15,791 nucleotides of DNA from Candidatus Kerfeldbacteria bacterium CG08_land_8_20_14_0_20_43_14 (GTDB taxonomy: Bacteria > Patescibacteriota > Patescibacteriia > PEXW01): positions 1 through 15,791 of the forward strand of contig PEXW01000018.1 in the NCBI GenBank assembly GCA_002774575.1, read 5' to 3'. Each line of letters begins with the position of its first letter. Position 1 is the stretch's first letter. The position numbers and the translations under genes are program-made. The notes under the pieces are model-generated. The model searched no databases and was not told where the DNA came from. It was given only the letters and a program-made list of their open reading frames with translations. Positions 6,985 to 12,391 of this stretch are shown in pieces.

Positions 6985-7282
6985 TTTATTCTCATATTTT
7001 TTTATTATACCTTTATTTGCGTCAACTTCCACTAAATCACCGTTCTTCAAAATATTAGTAATTTTTTCAATACCAATAACGCTCGGCACCCCTAGCCCCA
7101 GCTAAACACGGAAACATGGGCAGTGATGACGCCTTCATCGGCGATGATAGCCGCAGCCTTGTGCATGGGGCCAAGACAAAATCCGGTGTCGTGTTATTAA
7201 CTACCATTATTTCCCCCTGGCGGAATTTATGTAAATCGGCAAAACCGTGGACAACGCGTAGCGGCCGGTGGCCAGCCCGGGT
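6985..7282 (-). pseudogene. Remnant of a PEP-utilising enzyme mobile (phosphohistidine) domain, frameshifted
   Basis: Reading three minus-strand frames in turn reconstructs the swivelling domain found in PEP synthase and pyruvate phosphate dikinase. GLATG (about 7270-7282) leads to RVVHGFADLHKFRQGEIMVV and NNTTPDFVLAP, then MHKAAAIIADEG, then LGVPSVIGIEKITNILKNG and DLVEVDANKGIIKKYEN. At least three frame changes are needed: after GLATG, after FVLAP, and before LGVP, where the middle frame meets TAG. The stretch expected to carry the catalytic phospho-His region reads EGVITAHVSVFSW, without the usual GG-x-x-xHAA form. No ATP-grasp domain or PEP-binding barrel is present nearby, so this is a fragment, not a sequencing slip in a full gene. 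Confidence 0.7.
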
Positions 7283-7447
7283 GATGTGGAGCGCACGACT
7301 CCATACCAGAGGCTTCGCCGTTCGGTGCGGGGGAGGAGCACGCATTCGTGGGGAGAGCGGCACGCTTGCGGAACCTCGAGCAGAACCAAAACTTTGGTTA
7401 TGTGTAAGGTGAAGCAAGTGATGACGCATGGTCGGGGTGTGCGCCTG

Positions 7448-7635
7448 CCTGCCGGCAGGGATTTGTCCCGCCATGGGGCGGTCACCGCAACCTATAATAA
7501 ATTATGTGCGGGATTCCGCATTGCGGAAGATGCCGCCCACTTTCCATGATTTCATTGGATAACGGCAAACCGGGGACCTCTCGCACCCGAAGCGAGCTTT
7601 CTGGCCCCCGCCAGAGGCGGGTCCGCCTATGGCGG
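7448..7635. repeat. Cluster of five short GC-rich hairpins (REP-like)
   Basis: Five palindromic units lie within 190 bp: CCTGCCGGCAGG (7448-7459, perfect); CCGCC/GGCGG with a 4-nt loop (7468-7481); TTCCGC-ATT-GCGGAA (7514-7528); CCCGCC-AGA-GGCGGG (7607-7621); CCGCC-TAT-GGCGG (7623-7635). The last two are adjacent and can also pair with each other. Four of the five share the design of a 5-6 bp stem and a 3-4 nt loop, three with a CCGCC/GGCGG core, suggesting one dispersed repeat family. Confidence 0.6.
7566..7606 (-). repeat. Partial copy of tRNA-Pro
   Basis: 41 nt matching 7685-7725 of the intact tRNA-Pro gene at 38 positions (differences opposite 7686, 7717 and 7722), offset by 119 bp in the same orientation. 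It covers the end of the D-arm, the whole anticodon arm, the variable loop and the start of the T-arm. It lacks both acceptor strands and cannot be a functional tRNA. Confidence 0.8.
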
Positions 7636-7658
7636 AAACTGAAATGATAAAAATTTTT

Positions 7659-7753
7659 CCAGCAGGGGTCGGGGTGCCCGGACTCGAACCGGGGACCTCT
7701 CGCACCCGAAGCGAGCGTTCTAGCCAACTGAACTACACCCCGACCCCTGCTGG
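7659..7753. repeat. Perfect 18-bp inverted repeat enclosing tRNA-Pro
   Basis: The left arm 7659-7676 (CCAGCAGGGGTCGGGGTG) is the exact reverse complement of the right arm 7736-7753. The 7 bp of the acceptor stem account for only part of it. The remaining 11 bp pair the 5' leader with the discriminator base and 3' trailer. An A5T5 run (7649-7658) directly follows on the minus strand, so the outer stem resembles a terminator joined to the tRNA. Confidence 0.85.
7669..7742 (-). tRNA. tRNA-Pro(CGG)
   Basis: Folds as a complete cloverleaf of 74 nt on the minus strand: acceptor CGGGGTG/CACCCCG with discriminator A; D-stem GTTC/GAAC; anticodon stem CTCGC/GCGAG with loop TTCGGGT; variable loop AGGTC; T-stem CCCGG/CCGGG with loop TTCGAGT. 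Anticodon CGG (positions 34-36) with G37 and the C1-G72, A73 acceptor identity all fit proline. CCA is not encoded (the next bases are CCC). It decodes CCG codons. Confidence 0.96.
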
Positions 7754-7850
7754 CAATAAAAAACTATTAAATTCTAACACTACACTTCGCTAGAAACTTT
7801 GAGATAATTCTTAATAATCATTACGATACTAAATCGAGATTAACTGGATA

Positions 7851-7879
7851 TTGACTTAATGTCAAAGTCAGCGTAACTT
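7851..7879 (+). promoter_or_regulatory. Promoter and inverted repeat upstream of uppS
   Basis: -35 TTGACT (7851-7856, 5/6), 17-nt spacer, weak -10 TAACTT (7874-7879), 7 nt before the ATG. The -35 is the left arm of an inverted repeat, TTGAC-TTAAT-GTCAA (7851-7865), a possible operator. The -10 match is poor. Confidence 0.35.
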
Positions 7880-7886
7880 AAATTCT

Positions 7887-8585
7887 ATGCAAAATAAAGA
7901 TCAAATGGCCATCCCAAACCACATTGGTTTTATTATGGACGGCAATCGAAGGTGGGCCAGGGAGAATAATCAAAATTACCTAACCGCTTATCAGAAGGGA
8001 GCTGATGTTTTGCAGAATTCCGTGGAACAGGCAAAAAAGTGGGGGGTTAAATTTGTTACTGCCTTTGCCTTTTCGCACGAGAACTGGAACAGACCAAAAA
8101 ACGAACTGGAAATTTTAATGACTTTATTTGATAGATATTTAACCGAAAAGATAAAAATTTTTCACGAAAAAAATGTGAAGTTTAATGTCATCGGCAGGAT
8201 AAAGAATTTTTCCGAAAATCTTCAGCAAAAAATTCAAAACTTGCTTGCTTTGACCAAAAATAATAACGGCATAACCCTGACTTTGGCTTTAAGTTATGGC
8301 GGCAAAGTTGAAATAATCGATGCGATTAATAAAATTCCAAAAAATTCGCTTTCAACGGAGATAGCCTTGGAAGATTTCGAAAAAAATTTGTATGATCCGA
8401 ATTTGCCGCCGGTTGATTTGATTATCCGGACTTCAGGCGAAGAAAGGACTTCGGGTTTTATGCTGTGGGAATCGGATTATGCCGAACTATACTTTTTGAA
8501 AAAGAACTGGCCTGAAGTAGTGCCCGAAGATATAGATTTGGCTATAAAAGATTTTAGCCAGCGCAAGCGCAATTTTGGCGCATAA
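7887..8585 (+). CDS. uppS: Undecaprenyl diphosphate synthase (cis-prenyltransferase)
   Basis: Condenses isopentenyl diphosphate onto farnesyl diphosphate to make the C55 lipid carrier used for peptidoglycan and surface polymers; cytoplasmic, membrane-associated. Conserved regions appear in order: IPNHIGFIMDGNRRWA with catalytic Asp18, FAFSHENWNRP, LALSYGGKVEIIDAINK, and DLIIRTSGEERTSGFMLW followed by SDYAELYF and WPEV. Typical homologues read FSTENW and RTSGE-x-RLSNFLLWQ; here FSHENW and RTSGEERTSGFMLWE are mild departures but keep the Arg/Ser/Glu residues. At 232 aa the length is normal. ATG at 7887 follows a short AT-rich leader with no Shine-Dalgarno. It stands alone; the next gene has its own promoter. 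Its partner enzyme uppP lies at 11529. Confidence 0.95.
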   Translation: MQNKDQMAIPNHIGFIMDGNRRWARENNQNYLTAYQKGADVLQNSVEQAKKWGVKFVTAFAFSHENWNRPKNELEILMTLFDRYLTEKIKIFHEKNVKFNVIGRIKNFSENLQQKIQNLLALTKNNNGITLTLALSYGGKVEIIDAINKIPKNSLSTEIALEDFEKNLYDPNLPPVDLIIRTSGEERTSGFMLWESDYAELYFLKKNWPEVVPEDIDLAIKDFSQRKRNFGA

Positions 8586-8610
8586 GTTAAAAAGTTTGAA
8601 ATGAAGAGTT

Positions 8611-8637
8611 TGGATTAATCCAGGCTTTTGTTATAAT
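8611..8637 (+). promoter_or_regulatory. Extended -10 promoter with overlapping 12-bp palindrome
   Basis: Perfect -10 TATAAT (8632-8637) preceded by TGT, i.e. an extended -10. The predicted start (near 8644) leaves about 6 nt before the ATG at 8650. A perfect palindrome TGGATTAATCCA (8611-8622) sits in the -35/spacer position, where a bound repressor would block RNA polymerase. The -35 itself is poor (TTGGAT). Confidence 0.55.
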
Positions 8638-8649
8638 TCATGAGTAAAT

Positions 8650-9654
8650 ATGATTTCCCACCCATTACTCCAACCCAAAAAAACTGATTTACAAACCAAA
8701 ATCAAGAATTTTGCGCAGGAAATGGCCACTCGGGAGCCTTATGAACTGAACAAGCCAATCAGTATTTATAATAAAGGCTGGGTAATGGTTATGGCAGTTT
8801 TCGCTTTAATCGCGGTTTTGGCGTTTATGCTGGTGCCGGTCATTAGTCTGACTTTCGGCGACATGACCACCAATTTTCTGGAGAATGTGAAGGATTTGGT
8901 GAATTTCGGCGCGCCGACTTTGCTGACCGTGGCCATATTAGTCGGCACCACGGGTTATTATGGCTTCACTAAAATTGCCTGGTGGTTGAGTTTTGGTTTT
9001 TGGGTCAGCATTGTGGTTTTGATTATTAATATAACTACCAGCGTCAATTGGCTGAACTTCGGCATTTTTTGGATTATTATCGGCACTTTGGTTGGTCTGT
9101 TTTTCGGCTCGCTCTTTGAATTAATAACCGCCTTCCGCCATCACCAGCAAAAATTTATTATTGTTTTATTGGTTATCGGTCTGCTGGCCACGGCCGGAGC
9201 AAGTTTTGTTTCAATTCAAAATAGCGGCAAGCAAAAAGTTTCCGCCCTTACCATCCAGGAAGCCCAGGGCAAAATAGATTTTATTTTATACACGCCCAAA
9301 AAAGTTCCGGAAAGGTTTTCTTATTTTCAGCCTTTTGTTTATGTTTCCAAGGAAAAATTTCACATGTACTTTGGCGACGACCCCTACCCGCCGCCGCCTG
9401 TCATTGAATTTTTAAAAGGCCTGGAAGTTGTGGAAACTAAAGGTGTTGGTCAGTTGCCTGAAGAATATGTCAGCAATTACGCAAAAGTCATGATCGACGG
9501 CGTTGAAGGTCGTTATCGTGAAGACCGCGGCAGAACAATAGTGGAATGGCAGCAGGATAACACTTACATAATTATAGCCAGCTATAGCCCGATTAATGGC
9601 AAGGAACTTTTGGACTTTGCCCGTTCTTTCACGCCTTTGGTAAGTAAGCTGTAA
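8650..9654 (+). CDS. Five-helix membrane protein with extracytoplasmic DUF4367-like domain
   Basis: Function unknown; 334 aa. A charged cytoplasmic N-terminus (1-43) precedes five hydrophobic helices at about 44-68, 88-106, 111-130, 136-157 and 169-189. An outer domain of about 145 residues follows. It begins TIQEAQGKIDFILYTPKKVPERFSYF, has DGVEGRYREDRGRTIVEWQQDNTYIII in the middle, and ends ELLDFARSFTPL. This order (polypeptide 'P-x-x-VPERF', a Gly-rich strand, W-x-x-x-x-x-Y, then a final helix ending in a Ser) resembles DUF4367-type domains seen behind membrane anchors in anti-sigma-like proteins. That assignment is by eye only. It is followed after 4 nt by the CBS gene, then mutM, forming a likely operon under an extended -10 promoter. 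Confidence 0.75.
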   Translation: MISHPLLQPKKTDLQTKIKNFAQEMATREPYELNKPISIYNKGWVMVMAVFALIAVLAFMLVPVISLTFGDMTTNFLENVKDLVNFGAPTLLTVAILVGTTGYYGFTKIAWWLSFGFWVSIVVLIINITTSVNWLNFGIFWIIIGTLVGLFFGSLFELITAFRHHQQKFIIVLLVIGLLATAGASFVSIQNSGKQKVSALTIQEAQGKIDFILYTPKKVPERFSYFQPFVYVSKEKFHMYFGDDPYPPPPVIEFLKGLEVVETKGVGQLPEEYVSNYAKVMIDGVEGRYREDRGRTIVEWQQDNTYIIIASYSPINGKELLDFARSFTPLVSKL

Positions 9655-9658
9655 TTTT

Positions 9659-10099
9659 ATGCGATTGAGAGATGTCATGAAGCATAAAGTCTTTACCCTA
9701 AAGCCTGATCAGGATGTCCGTTCGGCCATACATTTTTTCTCAAGCCATGATATTACCGGCGCACCTGTGGTGGAAAAGGGCAAGCTGGTTGGCGTACTTT
9801 CGGAAAAAGATATTTTTCGCGCTTTGTATCCCAGCGTGATGGAATTTTTTGATAATCCGGAATTATGGCTGGAAGAATCTGAACTGGAAAATAACGCCAA
9901 ATTAATTTTAGAAAAACCCGTCTGCGAATTTATGTCAAAAAATGTGATTTGCGCGCCGCCAGATACCCCAATCATGCAAGCTGGTTCCATGATGCTGGCT
10001 CATCGGGTTCACCGGATAGTGGTTGAAGAATCCGGTAAATTAGTCGGTATCGTCACCCGTTCAGAGATATTCCGCAATATATTTAAAAAGTTTTCTTAA
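9659..10099 (+). CDS. CBS-domain pair protein
   Basis: 146 aa made almost entirely of two CBS motifs, which bind adenine nucleotides and act as energy or ligand sensors. The first runs from MRLRDVMKHKVFTLKPDQDV through ITGAPVVEKGKLVGVLSEKDIF (residues about 1-54). The second runs from VCEFMSKNVICAPPDTPIMQ through VHRIVVEESGKLVGIVTRSEIF (about 84-141). An acidic linker of about 30 residues (FDNPELWLEESELENNAK) separates them. There is no fused catalytic or channel domain, so it presumably acts on a partner; the tightly linked upstream membrane protein is a candidate. ATG follows the previous stop by 4 nt without a Shine-Dalgarno. Confidence 0.9.
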   Translation: MRLRDVMKHKVFTLKPDQDVRSAIHFFSSHDITGAPVVEKGKLVGVLSEKDIFRALYPSVMEFFDNPELWLEESELENNAKLILEKPVCEFMSKNVICAPPDTPIMQAGSMMLAHRVHRIVVEESGKLVGIVTRSEIFRNIFKKFS

Positions 10100-10104
10100 G
10101 TTAT

Positions 10105-11019
10105 ATGCCAGAACTGCCAGAAGTGGAAACCGTGGTCAGCGGTTTGAGAAAACTAATCGGTAAAAAAATTAAAAGTCTGGAAATAACCAAGCCCAAGCTG
10201 GTTTCAGTCGGGCCAGGAGTTTTAAGTCCTAAAAGAATCCACGACCAAAGCCATGTCAGAAAATTCAAACAGGCTTTGCAAGGCCGAAAGATATTGGCCG
10301 TTCAAAGGCGCGCCAAACTGATTCAGATAAGGCTGGATAAGGACTGGTGGATTTTAGTGCATTTAAAAATGACCGGCCAGATTATTATTCAGAACAGGGG
10401 GCAGAAAGAAGTTCGGGTTAGATTAATGAACACCCCGAATTCTCCAATAGAAAAACTACCTTGCAAACACACGCATATCATAATAAGTTTTTATGATGGA
10501 GCCAGGCTTTATTACAATGATGTCAGAGTTTTTGGCACCTGGCGCGCGGTTAAGAACCGGGATTTAAAGCTGGCTAAGGATTTACAGGATTTCGGGCCAG
10601 AGCCACTGGATAAAAATTTTACCTGGCGGGATTTCAAAAACCAATTAAGCCAACGGCCGAATTTAAAAATTAAACAGGCTTTAACCGAGCAAAAATTAAT
10701 TGCCGGAATCGGTAATATCTATTCGGACGAAATTTTATTTTGGACGAAAATTCTGCCGACCAGGCTGGTAAAAAAAATTAATCCAGAAGAGTGGTTAAAG
10801 CTTTTTGGAGTTATGAAAAAGGTTTTGAAAAAAGCCGTTAAAGAGTGCGGCTCATCAGTCGGTGATTTCATTCAAACCAATGGCAAAATCGGCAATTATG
10901 GCAATTACCACATGGTTTATGATAGAAAGGGTCTAGCCTGTAAAATTTGTAAAAGTCCGATAAAACGAATTGTTATTGGCGGGCGCAGTTCGCACTATTG
11001 CCCGCATTGCCAAAGATAG
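10105..11019 (+). CDS. mutM: Formamidopyrimidine-DNA glycosylase (Fpg)
   Basis: Removes oxidised purines such as 8-oxoguanine and nicks the DNA by beta,delta-elimination. Diagnostic features: MPELPEVETV at the start (Pro2 nucleophile, Glu3), Lys71 in RRAKL (equivalent of Lys57 in E. coli), the helix-two-turn-helix KQALTEQKLIAGIGNIYSDE, and a C-terminal zinc finger CKIC to CPHC with the Arg of GGRSSHYC. At 304 aa it is longer than the usual 270-275. By comparison with the E. coli protein there are about 14 extra residues before Lys71 (around VSVGPGVLSPKRIHD) and about 11 after the MTGQ strand (around KEVRVRLMNTPNSP). It is the last gene of the 8650-11019 group, 5 nt after the CBS gene. Function call is secure. 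Confidence 0.96.
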   Translation: MPELPEVETVVSGLRKLIGKKIKSLEITKPKLVSVGPGVLSPKRIHDQSHVRKFKQALQGRKILAVQRRAKLIQIRLDKDWWILVHLKMTGQIIIQNRGQKEVRVRLMNTPNSPIEKLPCKHTHIIISFYDGARLYYNDVRVFGTWRAVKNRDLKLAKDLQDFGPEPLDKNFTWRDFKNQLSQRPNLKIKQALTEQKLIAGIGNIYSDEILFWTKILPTRLVKKINPEEWLKLFGVMKKVLKKAVKECGSSVGDFIQTNGKIGNYGNYHMVYDRKGLACKICKSPIKRIVIGGRSSHYCPHCQR

Positions 11020-11088
11020 GCGTCGTTTTAGGTTTAGGTGTGGAAATCGGTATCGTCTTGGGTTTAGTTTTTTTTGGGGGGGGAGAAA
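11020..11088 (+). repeat. Convergent gap with degenerate repeat and T8G8 tract
   Basis: The 69-nt gap after mutM has two imperfect copies of a TCGT-TTT(A/G)GGTTTAG-like unit, ending in eight T (11068-11075) followed by eight G (11076-11083). No stem precedes the T-run, so it is not a clear terminator. It lies in no coding frame. Confidence 0.55.
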
Positions 11089-11511
11089 TTAAAATAGTTG
11101 GACGATAATACCCGCGCCAATACCGATTAAGGAACCAACTATGATTTGCGCTGGTGTATGGCCCCAGCGCTCGGAAAGATGAGGATAAGTTTTCGCCTCT
11201 TCTGAAGGGTGAGCCTTTACTAAACGGTTTAAAATTTTACTGTGAACGCCGATTTCATAGCGAAAGCCTATGGCGTCCCTGATAATCAATATCGCCAGCA
11301 CCAGGGCGATGGAAAAGGCAGTCGAGCCCCAGCCTTCCTGAAAACCAACCATGGTTGCCAAACAAGCAACAAAGGCCGCGTGGGAAGAGGGCATGCCGCC
11401 GTAAGAATCCCACATTCTTTTCAAATCCAGGTTGCCTTTTACTTTATCAACTGCTAATTTTAGAGCCTGCACACCGATGGCGGTTAAAATTGGTATAATT
11501 ACAATTCCCAT
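11089..11511 (-). CDS. DUF212 (divergent PAP2-like) membrane phosphatase-related protein
   Basis: 140 aa with the DUF212/YuiD family signature, related to acid phosphatases and vanadium haloperoxidases: GGMPSSHAA (about 38-46), IIRDAIGFRYEIGVHSKILN (Asp/Arg pair), and ERWGHTPAQIIVGSLIG near the C-terminus, with three or four membrane helices. The SSH and GHT-P motifs correspond to PAP2 active-site parts, so a lipid-phosphate phosphatase role is plausible but unproven for this family. The gene is divergent from uppP with 17 nt between the start codons. That pairing suggests a shared theme of lipid-carrier phosphate handling. ATG at 11511 gives the usual family N-terminus. Confidence 0.88.
   Translation of the reverse strand: MGIVIIPILTAIGVQALKLAVDKVKGNLDLKRMWDSYGGMPSSHAAFVACLATMVGFQEGWGSTAFSIALVLAILIIRDAIGFRYEIGVHSKILNRLVKAHPSEEAKTYPHLSERWGHTPAQIIVGSLIGIGAGIIVQLF
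11491..11499 (+). promoter_or_regulatory. Extended -10 promoter for uppP, inside the DUF212 gene
   Basis: TGGTATAAT is a full extended -10 (TGn plus a perfect TATAAT). Transcription would start near 11506 with a leader of about 23 nt before uppP. The promoter lies within the first codons of the divergent gene, so the two transcripts overlap. Confidence 0.5.
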
Positions 11512-11520
11512 AAATTCTTA

Positions 11521-11526
11521 ATTATA
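11521..11526 (-). promoter_or_regulatory. -10 of the DUF212 gene within an 8-bp palindrome
   Basis: On the minus strand TATAAT ends 9 nt before the ATG, predicting a leader of about 3 nt. The element is half of the palindrome ATTATAAT (11521-11528), so it also reads TATAAT on the plus strand, immediately against the uppP ATG and too close to drive it. Confidence 0.45.
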
Positions 11527-11528
11527 AT

Positions 11529-12347
11529 ATGGATATTATACATGCTTTTATCCTAGGTGTCGTGCAGGGCTTGGCGGAATTTTTGCCAGTTTCCAGTACT
11601 GGGCATTTGCTGGCCTTTCACGAAATTTTAAAGTTTGATATTGCCAATTCTTTAAGTTTTGACGCGGCACTGCATTTAGGCACGCTATTGGCTTTGCTGG
11701 CTTTTTTCTGGAGAGATGTCATTACTTTATTAAAAGGTTTTTTTCAGTCCTTGCGTCATTGGCAAGTTAAAACTGATGAAGGACAGAAATTGGCCTGGCT
11801 GGTCATTGTGGGCGCAATTCCAGCTGGGATAGTCGGTATCGCTTTAGACAATTTTATAGAAAATAATACTCGGAGTTTGATTTTAGTGGCAGTCGCTTTG
11901 GTTTTTGGGTCAATAATTATTTGGTGGGCCGAAGCTTGGTCCAGGCACCAGTGGCAGAATAACCAAATAACTTTTAAAACTGCTTGGTTGGTTGGCCTGG
12001 CGCAAATCATTGCTTTAATTCCTGGCATTTCCCGCTCCGGCGCCACCATTGTCGGCGGTATGTTCAAAAAATTAGATCGCGCGACCGCGGCTAGGTATGC
12101 TTTTTTAATTTCTCTACCAGTAGTTGGTGGCGCCGGCTTGCTTAAACTTTTTGATTTAGTGAAAAGCCATCCCCAAGGCGGTGAATTAACCCAGGTTTTC
12201 ATTGGCATTATTACTTCCGCGATTGTCGGGTATGTAGTAGTTAAATATTTTTTGAAATTCGTGCAAAAGCATTCACTTTCAGTTTTTGCCTGGTACCGGA
12301 TCATCGTGGCTTTAGCCCTGCTTGGTTTCATTATTTTTTTCAAATAA
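11529..12347 (+). CDS. uppP: Undecaprenyl-diphosphatase (BacA/UppP)
   Basis: Removes a phosphate from undecaprenyl diphosphate to recycle the lipid carrier; also gives basal bacitracin resistance in bacteria that have it. Integral membrane protein of 272 aa, a normal length. The N-terminal signature MDIIHAFILGVVQGLAEFLP followed by VSSTGHLLAFHEIL holds the catalytic Glu and the SSTGH motif. The second site is IPGISRSGATIVGGM, with the conserved Arg and Ser residues. Seven to eight hydrophobic helices are visible. ATG at 11529 gives the canonical N-terminus. It ends shortly before a strong bidirectional terminator. It complements uppS at 7887. Confidence 0.96.
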   Translation: MDIIHAFILGVVQGLAEFLPVSSTGHLLAFHEILKFDIANSLSFDAALHLGTLLALLAFFWRDVITLLKGFFQSLRHWQVKTDEGQKLAWLVIVGAIPAGIVGIALDNFIENNTRSLILVAVALVFGSIIIWWAEAWSRHQWQNNQITFKTAWLVGLAQIIALIPGISRSGATIVGGMFKKLDRATAARYAFLISLPVVGGAGLLKLFDLVKSHPQGGELTQVFIGIITSAIVGYVVVKYFLKFVQKHSLSVFAWYRIIVALALLGFIIFFK

Positions 12348-12350
12348 AAT

Positions 12351-12385
12351 AAAAACACTCCTGGAGATTCCCGGAGTGTTTTTTT
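12351..12385. terminator. Bidirectional rho-independent terminator
   Basis: AAAAACACTCC (12351-12361) pairs with GGAGTGTTTTT (12373-12383). Inner GG/CC pairs extend the stem, and a T-run (12379-12385) follows on the plus strand with an A-run on the other side. It serves both uppP and the convergent Ig-domain gene. Confidence 0.9.
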
Positions 12386-12391
12386 GTAATT

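Noticed and set aside
7067..7727. Several open frames of 67-135 codons over the pseudogene and tRNA
   Set aside because: They are translations of frameshifted PEP-domain remnants, hairpins and the tRNA gene. None gives a continuous known domain except the pseudogene pieces.
11756..12358. 200-codon minus-strand frame opposite uppP
   Set aside because: Antisense to a complete, motif-perfect uppP; Lys/Pro/Thr-rich composition is that of a shadow frame.
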